Assembly (NCBI GenBank): GCA_964440345.1
Contig: CAYTSA010000012.1
Coordinates: 1 to 60,573, forward strand
DNA length: 60,573 bases
From: CAYTSA01 sp964440345
GTDB taxonomy: Bacteria; Desulfobacterota; Desulfovibrionia; Desulfovibrionales; Desulfovibrionaceae
Reading direction: 5' to 3'
Position numbers and translations under genes: made by a program. Positions within the stretch are counted from its first letter, which is position 1. Every line of letters begins with the position of its first letter. Below, piece by piece: positions 22,600 to 30,379 of the stretch. The notes beneath the pieces are model-generated. The model did not search any database. It was not told where the DNA came from and worked only from the letters and a program-made list of their open reading frames with translations.

Positions 22600-23682
22600 A
22601 TGTCTCTTGCAACGCACATCGCCGCTGTATGCGAAGACTGCACTGAATGCCAGGCCTGCGCAAAACAGTGCGGCTTTCTGGCCGCCAATGGAACTCCCAA
22701 GGCGTTGGCCGGCAGTTATGCTGCAAATCCGGCCCGCGTCCGCGCCTTGGCCTATGAATGCAGCTTGTGTGGTCTGTGCGCCGCCGTGTGTCCCTATGGC
22801 GTGGATCCTGGAGCCATGTTTTTGGAGCTGCGGCGGGAGGCCTGCCGCCTTGGCGAAGTAGATATGAAGCGATACAGGGTGTTACTGGGTTACGAAGCGC
22901 GGGGAAATTCAGCTGTGTTCAGCTCTTGGGATGTGCCGGAGGGCTGCCAGACTGTGTTTTTTCCGGGGTGCAACCTGCCCGGTTCCCGGCCAGGGGTTGT
23001 CAGAGACGTACTGCTCCAATTGCGCGCCACGGACCCGCGCACGGGCATAGTGTTGGCCTGCTGCAGCAAACCCTCTCACGATCTGGGCCGGCAGGACCAT
23101 TTTGCAGCGGCGTTCGGGGCATTGCGCGATGGTTTGGTGCAGCGAGGCGTGCGCCGGGTGCTCATTGCCTGTCCCAACTGCTTCAAGGTGTTCAAAACGT
23201 ATGGCGCCCCCCTGGTGGTCCAGTCTGTGTATGAAGTCCTGCGGGAATCGGGTTTCGGTCCAACACATATGAAGGCGCTTGCGATGACCATGCACGATCC
23301 CTGCCCGCTGCGCAGGGAAGAGGCCGTACATGAGGCGGTGCGGGGACTGGCCGCCGCAACGGGCGTTGCCGTTCAGGAAATGCGCCACGCCAGAAAACGC
23401 ACGTTGTGTTGCGGCGAGGGCGGCGCCGTGGGTTTTTATCGTCCAGAACTGGCTCGCGCGTGGAGCGAAAAACGCGTTGCCGAGGCCGCCGGCCTGCCTA
23501 TGCTGACCTACTGCGCGGGGTGCGCAGACTGTTTGCGGCCGCACGCAAAGGTGGTCCACGTGCTGGATTTGCTTTTCCGGCCCAGGGCTGTGGCCGCTGG
23601 GCGGGCCCGGGTGCTGCGCTCGCCGTTCACATACCTGGCCCGGCTGTGGCTGAAGCGGATTTTGGTCCGGGAAAAGGGATAG
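22600..23682 (+). CDS. CCG-domain iron-sulfur protein (HdrD/GlpC-like)
   Basis: A 360-residue cytoplasmic protein. Two N-terminal 4Fe-4S motifs lie at CEDCTECQACAKQC (residues 11-24) and CSLCGLCAAVCPYG (about 54-67). Two CCG-like half-domains follow, with FFPGCNLPG, ACCSKPSHDLG and CPNC, then HDPCPLRR, CCGEGGAVGF and CAGCADC. This is the layout of heterodisulfide reductase subunit D, GlpC and related electron-transfer proteins. The first CCG domain is degenerate (CCSKP). No dehydrogenase or membrane partner gene is adjacent, so its redox partner is unknown. Confidence 0.85.
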   Translation: MSLATHIAAVCEDCTECQACAKQCGFLAANGTPKALAGSYAANPARVRALAYECSLCGLCAAVCPYGVDPGAMFLELRREACRLGEVDMKRYRVLLGYEARGNSAVFSSWDVPEGCQTVFFPGCNLPGSRPGVVRDVLLQLRATDPRTGIVLACCSKPSHDLGRQDHFAAAFGALRDGLVQRGVRRVLIACPNCFKVFKTYGAPLVVQSVYEVLRESGFGPTHMKALAMTMHDPCPLRREEAVHEAVRGLAAATGVAVQEMRHARKRTLCCGEGGAVGFYRPELARAWSEKRVAEAAGLPMLTYCAGCADCLRPHAKVVHVLDLLFRPRAVAAGRARVLRSPFTYLARLWLKRILVREKG

Positions 23683-23764
23683 ATGTGCGCTATATGTGTT
23701 GCAAGAGCTCCTTTCCCCACATTTCCTTGCCTCTTCCACCGCTCTGATATACCTTGTTGTAATC

Positions 23765-24493
23765 ATGACTGAACCGACTCCCGAGCTTGTCATTGTCATC
23801 CCGGCCCGCAATGAAGAAGAGACCATTGCCACGGTCATTCGCTCTGCCGCAGAAATTGCCGCGGACGAGGCGGACGGCTGCGAAATAGTGGTGGTGGACG
23901 ATTCATCCACGGACGCCACGCAAGAAAAGGCGCTGGCTGCCAGCGCGACTTTGCTGCCCCTGTCCGTGCATCTGGGCGCCTGGGGCGCCATGCAGACGGG
24001 GTTTCGCTACGCCATGCGCTTGGGGGCGCACTGGTGCGTGACCATGGACGCGGACGGGCAGCACCTGGCCAAGGACCTGCCGGACCTGCTGCGGCCGCTT
24101 AAGGACGACCGTGCGGACGTGGTGATAGGCTCCTTTCCGGAGCGGGGCAGCCGCTGCCGCAAGACGGCCTGGGCCATGTTCAAGACCATCAGCGGGGTGC
24201 GGCTGCAGGATTTGACCTCTGGCTACCGGGCCTACAACAACAAGGCCCTGCGCGTGCTGGCCGGGGAAAACGCCTCCTTGTACGACTACCAGGACGTGGG
24301 CGTGCTTATACATTTATTGAAGGCGAACATGCGCGTGGCCGAGGCGCCGGTGACCATGCAGCCGCGCCTTTCCGGGCATTCGCGCATTTTCCACACCTGG
24401 TTCAACGTGGCGGAATACATGGCCGCGAGCACAGCGCTGTGCGTTTCCAAGCGGCTGGCCAAGGCTGAGCGCCAGGGGTGCACGATGTTGTAG
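23765..24493 (+). CDS. Family 2 glycosyltransferase
   Basis: A 242-residue GT-A-fold glycosyltransferase. It has VIPARNEEETIATVI at the nucleotide-sugar site, VVVDDSSTDAT, the metal-binding DADGQH, and LTSGYRAYNNKAL, as in dolichol-phosphate mannosyltransferase-like enzymes. It lacks C-terminal membrane helices, so it is probably a soluble or peripherally bound polyprenyl-phosphate sugar transferase. The ATG at 23765 begins directly at the conserved domain. The Fe-S gene ends 82 bases upstream; a functional link is not evident. Confidence 0.85.
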   Translation: MTEPTPELVIVIPARNEEETIATVIRSAAEIAADEADGCEIVVVDDSSTDATQEKALAASATLLPLSVHLGAWGAMQTGFRYAMRLGAHWCVTMDADGQHLAKDLPDLLRPLKDDRADVVIGSFPERGSRCRKTAWAMFKTISGVRLQDLTSGYRAYNNKALRVLAGENASLYDYQDVGVLIHLLKANMRVAEAPVTMQPRLSGHSRIFHTWFNVAEYMAASTALCVSKRLAKAERQGCTML

Positions 24494-24643
24494 GGCGGCT
24501 TTTTCTTTATCCAAATGTTTGCTCTCTTTTGCTTGCTGCAATTTTTTCTTGATTTGTGCCCAAAACACATGAAGAATAGCCCTCCATCGTGGAAGAAGCT
24601 CAGGGATGCTTGTTGCGTCTGCTGACAGTTATATGGAGGGGTT

Positions 24644-24946
24644 ATGCCTATTTTCGGGAATTTCTTGCAGGCCGTGGCCGCCGTGTTGGACACGGTGCTG
24701 TCGCTATATTTTTGGATCGTCATTATTTCCGCTTTGTTGTCCTGGGTGAATCCAGACCCGTACAATCCTATTGTGCGCATATTGCGGAACCTGACAGAGC
24801 CGGTGTTCTACCGCATCAGGCGCTGGATCCCCTTTGTCTTTATCGGGGGGATTGATCTGTCGCCCATTGTGGTGCTGCTGGCGATTCAGTTCTTGCAGAT
24901 TTTTGCTGTTAATTCGTTGCGCCAGATGGCCATGTCGGTGCACTAG
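24644..24946 (+). CDS. yggT: YggT-family membrane protein
   Basis: A 100-residue protein with two YggT-type hydrophobic segments (LDTVLSLYFWIVIISALLSW and LSPIVVLLAIQFLQIFAV) and the signature SWVNPDPYNPIVRILRNLTEPV. YggT proteins are linked to cell division or osmotic protection, mainly by gene neighbourhood. A good GGAGG precedes the ATG. It begins the yggT-divIVA-yggU cluster, an arrangement conserved in many bacteria. Confidence 0.93.
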   Translation: MPIFGNFLQAVAAVLDTVLSLYFWIVIISALLSWVNPDPYNPIVRILRNLTEPVFYRIRRWIPFVFIGGIDLSPIVVLLAIQFLQIFAVNSLRQMAMSVH

Positions 24947-24960
24947 GAGGAGATTCCCTG

Positions 24961-25638
24961 GTGAAACTGAGCCGGGTTGACATACTGAACACAAAGTTCA
25001 CCAGGACGCTGCGCGGATACAGCGTTCCGGAGGTGGACGGCTTTCTGCAGGACCTTGCCGACCAGGTGGGCGAGCTTTCCAAAGAGCTGGCCATGTGGAA
25101 GGAAGAGGCTGTGGAGCTGCGCGAGCGCTTAAGCGATTACGAAGCCCGGGACGCCACCTTGCGCGACACCTTGATCTCCGCCCACAAGATGAGCGAGGAG
25201 CTGAAAGACGCTTCCCAGCGCGAGGCCAGGTTGACCATGGAGTCTGCCCAGGCCACGGCCGAGAAGGTAACTGCGACTGCTCAGGCCAAGGCGGATACGC
25301 TGCTTGAGTCTGCCCGCATGAAGGCGGCAAAGACGGTGGAAGAAGCCGAGGCCAAGGCCGACAGAACGCTTTCCGACGCCCGCATGCGGCTGGCCAAGGT
25401 TCAAGAATCAATTTCAGAAACCAAGCGGCTACGGGCGCATTTTGACATGAAGCTGCGCTCTGTTCTTACTGAACACACAAAAATGCTTGACTTGGCGGCT
25501 GAAGAACAGAAAGAGTTAGAAGAAGCAGAGTACAAGCTGCGCCGTGCGCAGATTGCTGCGTCACAACCGCAGCCGGAACAAGCTGCAGAGCCAAGCAAAG
25601 ACGAACTTGCGCGGGGAAACCTGGAGCCGCAGGAGTAG
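24961..25638 (+). CDS. divIVA: DivIVA-domain protein
   Basis: A 225-residue coiled-coil protein. The N-terminal 40 residues match the DivIVA membrane-curvature domain (KLSRVDILNTKFTRTLRGYSVPEVDGFL, given in part), followed by a long coiled coil to about residue 200 and a Gln/Glu-rich tail. DivIVA proteins localise to poles or septa and organise division and envelope growth. GTG at 24961 follows AGGAGGAG. It sits 14 bases after yggT. Confidence 0.9.
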   Translation: MKLSRVDILNTKFTRTLRGYSVPEVDGFLQDLADQVGELSKELAMWKEEAVELRERLSDYEARDATLRDTLISAHKMSEELKDASQREARLTMESAQATAEKVTATAQAKADTLLESARMKAAKTVEEAEAKADRTLSDARMRLAKVQESISETKRLRAHFDMKLRSVLTEHTKMLDLAAEEQKELEEAEYKLRRAQIAASQPQPEQAAEPSKDELARGNLEPQE

Positions 25639-25645
25639 ACAGCAA

Positions 25646-25948
25646 GTGAACAGTTTGCCTGAATATCTTTCCCCAGCCGGCGAGGGCCAGTGGAGGATGG
25701 CTGTGTGGGTGCAGCCTGGGGCAAAGCGGGACGAGCCTGCGGGGCTGTACCAGGGCTGTTTGAAGCTGCGCATAGCTGCGCCGGCTGTGGATAACAAGGC
25801 GAACAAAGCGGTGGTGCGATACGCCGCCAAACTGCTGAACGTGCGCCCGAACCAGGTGTCTTTGGAGTCTGGCCACGCCAGCCGCCGCAAGACCCTGCGC
25901 ATTGATAGCGTTGCACAACCTGTACCGGCCTCGGAGGCCGGTACATGA
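25646..25948 (+). CDS. yggU: YggU-family (DUF167) protein
   Basis: A 100-residue protein with the DUF167 fold signatures: VWVQPGAKRDEPAG, LKLRIAAPAVDNKANKAVV and LESGHASRRKTLRI. The biochemical role of the family is unknown. The GTG at 25646 has AGGAG ten bases upstream, in the last codons of divIVA; the frame is open further upstream but that part is a shadow of divIVA. It completes the yggT-divIVA-yggU cluster. Confidence 0.88.
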   Translation: MNSLPEYLSPAGEGQWRMAVWVQPGAKRDEPAGLYQGCLKLRIAAPAVDNKANKAVVRYAAKLLNVRPNQVSLESGHASRRKTLRIDSVAQPVPASEAGT

Positions 25949-25990
25949 TATTGAAATAACATATTAAACACTCAACAAGGAGTCGGGTTC

Positions 25991-26212
25991 ATGGAACAAA
26001 GAGACATTGAGCTCATTGAGAAGTACAAAAAACAGGATGTAGAATTGAGCACCCTATGGGACGAGCACCTGTTTTACGAGCAACAGCTGGAAAAGCTGGA
26101 AAATAAGCCATACCTGACGCCCAAGGAAGACAGCCTGGTCAAGGAGCTGAAGAAAAAGAAACTCAGCGGCAAGACCAAACTGCAAACAATTTTGGATCGA
26201 TATAAACCTTAA
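25991..26212 (+). CDS. DUF465 (YdcH-like) small protein
   Basis: A 73-residue charged helical protein with the DUF465 pattern: a central DEHLFYEQQLEKLENKPYLTPKEDSLV and the end LKKKKLSGKTKLQTIL. The function of the family is not known. AAGGAG precedes the ATG. The ilvB gene starts 10 bases after its stop, so it is probably cotranscribed with the branched-chain amino acid genes. Confidence 0.85.
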   Translation: MEQRDIELIEKYKKQDVELSTLWDEHLFYEQQLEKLENKPYLTPKEDSLVKELKKKKLSGKTKLQTILDRYKP

Positions 26213-26222
26213 GGAGGCTCAC

Positions 26223-27911
26223 ATGGAACTTACCGGGGCTCAAATCCTGCTGGAAAGCATGAGGCAGGAAGGCGTTGAGACGGTGTTCGGCTATCCCGGC
26301 GGCGCTGTGATCGACATCTACGACCAGATACCCAATTACCCGATGCAACACGTCCTGGTACGGCACGAACAGGGCGCTGTACACGCTGCTGACGGCTACG
26401 CCCGCGCCAGCGGCAAGGTAGGGGTAGCTCTGGTAACCTCTGGCCCCGGGGCCACCAACACCGTTACCGGCATTGCCAACGCCTATTGCGACTCCATCCC
26501 GGTGGTTATCTTCACCGGCCAGGTGCCTACGCCGCTTATTGGCAACGACGCCTTTCAAGAAGTGGACATTGTCGGCATTTCCCGGCCGTGCACCAAGCAC
26601 AACTACCTGGTCAAAGACGTGAAGGAGTTGGCCAAAACCATCAAGCAGGCGTTCTACCTGGCCCGCTCTGGCCGGCCTGGCCCGGTGCTGGTGGACCTGC
26701 CCAAAGACGTTTTGCAGGCAAAAACACAATACAGCTACCCAAAGTCCATCACCATGCGTTCGTACAATCCTACGGTGAAGCCGCACAAGCACCAGCTGAA
26801 TAAGGCGCTGGAGCTGGTGAGCAAGGCCAAGAAGCCGATATTCTACGTAGGCGGCGGCGTCATCAGCGCAAACGGGCACGAAGAGCTGATCTGGCTGGCC
26901 CGGACTCTGCACATTCCTGTCACAGCTACGCTGATGGGGTTGGGCTCCTTCCCTGGCGACGACGAGCTGTGGCTGGGCATGCTGGGCATGCACGGCACAT
27001 ATACCGCCAACATGGCCATCCAGAATAGCGACGTTATGCTGGCTGTGGGCGCCCGGTTCGACGACCGGGTCACGGGCAAGCTTTCCACGTTCGCCCCCCA
27101 CGCCAAAATCATCCATGTGGACGTGGACCCCACGTCCATCCGCAAAAACGTTCCGGTGGACGTGCCTGTGGTGGGCGACTGCCAGGCCGTGCTGGAAGGC
27201 TTCAAGGAATTGGCGCAAGAGAAATACGCTGATACGGACTGGAAGACCAAGCACGAAAAATGGCTGGATCAGTTGGCCAACTGGAAGTCCACCCATCCGC
27301 TGACCTACCAGCCTGGCGACAAAATAAAGCCGCAATATGTCATCGAGACCATCTACGAGCTGACCAAGGGCGATTGCATCATCGCTACTGAGGTGGGCCA
27401 GAACCAGATGTGGGCGGCCCAGTTCTTCAACTACACCCGGCCGCGCACGCTTATTACCTCTGGCGGGCTGGGCGCCATGGGCTACGGGTTTCCGGCCGCC
27501 ATTGGCGCGCAATTCGCCTTTCCGGACAAGCTGGTCATCGACATAGCCGGCGACGGCTCCATACAGATGAACATCCAGGAGCTGGCCACGGCGGTGTGGA
27601 ACAAGCTGCCCATCAAGATCATCATCCTGAACAACGGGCGGCTCGGCATGGTCCGGCAGTGGCAGGAGCTGTTCTACAACCGCAACTACTGCTCCACGTG
27701 CTTCGAGTTCCAGCCCGACTTTGTGAAGCTGGCCGAAGCCTACGACGCCGTGGGCATGCGCATCCACACCCCGGACGAGGTCAAGCCGGCCCTGAAGGAG
27801 GCCTTCTCGGTGAACAAGACGGTGATCATGGACGTGGTCATCGAGCCCGAGGAGAACGTCTACCCCATGGTTCCGGCCGGGGCGTCCATCAACGAAATGC
27901 TGCTTGTGTAG
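26223..27911 (+). CDS. ilvB: Acetolactate synthase, large subunit
   Basis: A 562-residue thiamine-diphosphate enzyme that condenses pyruvate to acetolactate or, with 2-oxobutyrate, to acetohydroxybutyrate in isoleucine, valine and leucine synthesis. The catalytic glutamate is E49 in RHEQGAVHAADGYARA. The FAD/central domain has GARFDDRVTGKL, and the ThDP/Mg motif is GDGSIQMNIQELATA ending in ILNN. AAGGAGG precedes the ATG. The regulatory subunit gene follows after 9 bases. Confidence 0.97.
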   Translation: MELTGAQILLESMRQEGVETVFGYPGGAVIDIYDQIPNYPMQHVLVRHEQGAVHAADGYARASGKVGVALVTSGPGATNTVTGIANAYCDSIPVVIFTGQVPTPLIGNDAFQEVDIVGISRPCTKHNYLVKDVKELAKTIKQAFYLARSGRPGPVLVDLPKDVLQAKTQYSYPKSITMRSYNPTVKPHKHQLNKALELVSKAKKPIFYVGGGVISANGHEELIWLARTLHIPVTATLMGLGSFPGDDELWLGMLGMHGTYTANMAIQNSDVMLAVGARFDDRVTGKLSTFAPHAKIIHVDVDPTSIRKNVPVDVPVVGDCQAVLEGFKELAQEKYADTDWKTKHEKWLDQLANWKSTHPLTYQPGDKIKPQYVIETIYELTKGDCIIATEVGQNQMWAAQFFNYTRPRTLITSGGLGAMGYGFPAAIGAQFAFPDKLVIDIAGDGSIQMNIQELATAVWNKLPIKIIILNNGRLGMVRQWQELFYNRNYCSTCFEFQPDFVKLAEAYDAVGMRIHTPDEVKPALKEAFSVNKTVIMDVVIEPEENVYPMVPAGASINEMLLV

Positions 27912-27920
27912 GGGGTGACC

Positions 27921-28406
27921 ATGCGACATGTGCTGCAAGTGCAAGTGGAAAACGAACCCGGCGTGCTCTCGCGCATATCCGGGCTGTTCAGCGGCAGGGG
28001 CTTCAACATTGAGACGCTCAACGTGGGCCCGGCCCTGGAAGAGGGCGTCTCCATCATGACCATCACCACCACTGGCGACGATTTCATTATCGAGCAGATC
28101 GTCAAACAGCTGCGCAAGCTGGTCACGGTGATCAAGGTGGTGGACCTGACGGAAATGCAGTTCGTGCAGCGCGAAACCGTGCTGCTCAAAGTGAACGCCG
28201 AGGACTCCCGGCGCGCCGAGATTCTGCGCATTGTGGACATCTTCCGGTGCAAGGTGGTTGACGTGAGCCCGGACGAACTGACCGTGGAATGCACTGGCGA
28301 CCCTGGCAAGGTCCAGGCCCTGGTCACCATGCTGCAGCGGTTCGGCGTCAAGGAGTTCACCCGCTCAGGTACGGTGGCGTTGAAGCGGTCCATGCAACAG
28401 GAATAA
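27921..28406 (+). CDS. ilvN: Acetolactate synthase, small regulatory subunit
   Basis: A 161-residue subunit with an N-terminal ACT domain (VENEPGVLSRISGLFSGRGFNI and LNVGPALEEGVSIMTI) that binds valine for feedback control, plus the conserved C-terminal ALS domain. GTG at 27915 is also possible, but the ATG at 27921 has a better placed GGGGGTGA and gives the standard family start. It forms a holoenzyme with the ilvB product. Confidence 0.95.
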   Translation: MRHVLQVQVENEPGVLSRISGLFSGRGFNIETLNVGPALEEGVSIMTITTTGDDFIIEQIVKQLRKLVTVIKVVDLTEMQFVQRETVLLKVNAEDSRRAEILRIVDIFRCKVVDVSPDELTVECTGDPGKVQALVTMLQRFGVKEFTRSGTVALKRSMQQE

Positions 28407-28429
28407 TTGGAACACAGGATACGGACACA

Positions 28430-28461
28430 GCCGCCGCCCGACCCGGGCGGCGGCCTTTTTT
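28430..28461 (+). terminator. Rho-independent terminator after ilvN
   Basis: A perfect 10-bp stem GCCGCCGCCC (28430-28439) with GGGCGGCGGC (28445-28454), 5-base loop, followed by a T6 run at 28456-28461. It separates ilvBN from ilvC and might act as an attenuator, although I saw no leader peptide with branched-chain codons. Confidence 0.85.
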
Positions 28462-28507
28462 ACAGGCGTCCGCATACGCGGCGCAGAGAGAATTCGAAGG
28501 AGCAGCA

Positions 28508-29487
28508 ATGAAAGTTTACTACGACCAAGACGCAAGCCTTGAGGCCCTGAAGGACAAAACCGTGGCCGTCATCGGCTACGGCAGCCAGGGCCACGCCCAC
28601 GCCCAAAACCTGCGCGACTCCGGCGTGAAGGTGGTCATAGGCCAGCGGCCCGGCGGCGCCAACTATGATCTGGCCAAGGAACACGGCTTTGAGCCCATGA
28701 GCGCGGCCGACGCGGCCAAGGCTGCGGATTGCATCATGATCCTGGTCCCGGACCAGCACCAGGCCGCCTTGTTCGCCAATGACGTGGCGCCCAACCTGAA
28801 AGCTGGCGACACCCTGTTCTTTGCCCACGGCTTCAATATTCATTTTCAGCAGATCAAGCCGCCCAAAGACGTGGACGTGGTCATGGTGGCGCCCAAGGGG
28901 CCGGGCCATTTGGTGCGCCGGGTCTACGCCGAAGGCGGAGGAGTGCCCTGCCTGGTGGCCGTGCATCAGGACGCCACAGGCAAGGCTATGGAGACAGCCC
29001 TGGCCTACGCCAAGGGCGTGGGCGGCACGCGCTCCGGCGTCATCGAGACCGATTTTCGCGAAGAGACCGAGACCNNNNNNNNNNGGTGCTCTGCGGCGGG
29101 CTGAGCCAGCTCATCCAGTCCGGCTTCGAGACCCTGGTGGAAGCCGGCTACCAGCCGGAAATCGCCTACTTCGAGTGTCTGCACGAAGTAAAGCTCATCG
29201 TGGACCTGATCTACGAAGGCGGCCTGGCCAAGATGCGCAACTCCATCAGCGACACGGCCGAGTACGGGGATTACTCCCGCGGCTCCCGCGTGGTGACCCC
29301 GGAAACCAAGGCTGAGATGAAGAAAATCCTCGGCGAAATCCAGGACGGCTCCTTCGCCAAGGAGTTCATCCTGGAAAACATGGCCGGCCAGCCGCACTTT
29401 CTGGCCAAGCGCCGCCTGGGCGCCGAGCACCAGATAGAGCAGGTGGGCGCCAAGCTGCGGGACATGATGCCCTGGCTGAAGAAATAG
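28508..29487 (+). CDS. ilvC: Ketol-acid reductoisomerase, interrupted by an assembly gap
   Basis: Class I IlvC, the NADPH-dependent second step of branched-chain amino acid synthesis. The N-terminal Rossmann part has VIGYGSQGHAHAQNLRDSG, and APKGPGHLVRR and the magnesium-binding second domain (YFECLHEVKLIVDLIYEGG, SDTAEYGD) are intact. Ten Ns at 29075-29084 fall between ETET and VLCGG. The family has DLFGEQ plus one residue there, which needs 21 bases, but only 11 are present (10 N plus one G), so the frame breaks. I read this as a mis-sized assembly gap in an intact gene of about 329 residues. AAGGAG lies just before the ATG at 28508. Confidence 0.93.
29075..29084. other. Assembly gap (10 N)
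   Basis: Ten undetermined bases inside ilvC. Conserved protein spacing suggests that about 20 bases are missing, so the placeholder length is not the real distance. Confidence 0.9.
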
Positions 29488-29519
29488 CTCGCACTGCGAT
29501 TATACCACGCACGAAAAAG

Positions 29520-29547
29520 CGCCCGGGCCGCAAGGTCCGGGCGTTTT
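29520..29547 (+). terminator. Terminator after ilvC
   Basis: CGCCCGGGCC (29520-29529) pairs with GGTCCGGGCG (29534-29543), allowing one G-T pair, around a GCAA tetraloop and followed by TTTTGTT. It lies 33 bases after the ilvC stop. Confidence 0.85.
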
Positions 29548-29600
29548 GTTCTTATGCATTTTCGCGTTGTGCAACGCCCACTCCTGAGAGCCCCAAACGC

Positions 29601-29628
29601 TTGACAAGTGTCAATTGACACTTGTCAA
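29601..29628. promoter_or_regulatory. Perfect 28-bp palindrome, likely higBA operator
   Basis: TTGACAAGTGTCAA followed directly by its reverse complement TTGACACTTGTCAA, ending 7 bases before the higB ATG. Each half starts with a -35-like TTGACA. Type II antitoxins bind such palindromes to repress their own operon, so this is the natural HigA or HigBA operator. Confidence 0.75.
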
Positions 29629-29635
29629 TTATCTC

Positions 29636-29914
29636 ATGATACATAGCATAAAACACAAGGGGTTGAAACTATTATATGATAATGATGGTGGGAGTAAGCT
29701 TGACCCCCAGCATCTAGTGAAGATTAAGCTCATTTTGTCCGCTCTCGATACTGCGCTTGTTATTGATGATTTGCATTTGGACCAATTCGGGCTGCACAGG
29801 CTCAAAGGAGAGAGAAAGGAGGATTGGTCGATTACAGTTCGAGATAACTGGAGAATTACTTTTAAATTTAAAGACGGATTTGCGCATGACGTAAATTATG
29901 AAGACTATCATTAG
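29636..29914 (+). CDS. higB: HigB-like toxin (RelE superfamily)
   Basis: A 92-residue protein with the HigB/RelE end pattern: HRLKGERKEDWSITVRDNWRITFKFKDGFAHDVNYEDYH, given here in part as LKGERKEDW, NWRITF and VNYEDYH. HigB toxins cleave mRNA on the ribosome. The ATG at 29636 lies 7 bases after the palindrome, and the frame upstream of it is operator DNA. The toxin precedes the antitoxin, as in higBA. The region is visibly more AT-rich than its neighbours, suggesting horizontal transfer. Confidence 0.88.
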   Translation: MIHSIKHKGLKLLYDNDGGSKLDPQHLVKIKLILSALDTALVIDDLHLDQFGLHRLKGERKEDWSITVRDNWRITFKFKDGFAHDVNYEDYH

Positions 29915-29954
29915 TGTAATATTAAATGTATTGTAAAGAACAAGGAAGATAAAT

Positions 29955-30239
29955 ATGACTATGAAAAATCCTGTGCACCCAGGTTTGCTGGTCAAAGATT
30001 GTATTGAACATTACAATTTTACAGAAGCAGAGACAGCTAAAATTCTTAAAATTACTAGACAGCAAGTATATAATATTGTTTCATGTAAGAGTAGCATTTC
30101 TCCAAGAATGGCAATTCGTCTAGAAAAAGCTTTTGGAAGCAGTGCAAGGAATTGGCTTGCAATGCAAAGTAATTACGACCTCGCACAAGAAAGGATAAAA
30201 GAAGAGGACGTTCACATTGAGCGATTAGCGCCCGCGTAG
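29955..30239 (+). CDS. higA: HigA-like antitoxin (XRE helix-turn-helix)
   Basis: A 94-residue HigA-family antitoxin: NPVHPGLLVKDCI at the start, a helix-turn-helix (TEAETAKILKITRQQVYNIVSCKSSISPRMAIRL) and ARNWLAMQSNYDLAQ. It neutralises HigB and should repress the operon via the palindrome at 29601-29628. GGAAG lies upstream of ATG 29955; ATG 29961 is also possible. AT-rich like higB. Confidence 0.9.
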   Translation: MTMKNPVHPGLLVKDCIEHYNFTEAETAKILKITRQQVYNIVSCKSSISPRMAIRLEKAFGSSARNWLAMQSNYDLAQERIKEEDVHIERLAPA

Positions 30240-30379
30240 TGTTGTTTCTCCTTTTTTCTTCTATGCATGTTTGCGAAGCTATTGATCTTTTTCGCGACAT
30301 GCCCTCGCGTTGTTTGCACGTCCTGCAATGTTGGTCTGTTACAACATGCAGATAACGCCGCCTGCTACAACCGCAACCG

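Noticed and set aside
26163..27944. A 593-codon open frame antisense to ilvB
   Set aside because: The plus strand encodes a full acetolactate synthase; the antisense product has no family pattern.
28289..28507. Upstream in-frame extension of ilvC
   Set aside because: It crosses the ilvN end and a strong terminator, and IlvC has its normal start with ribosome-binding site at 28508.
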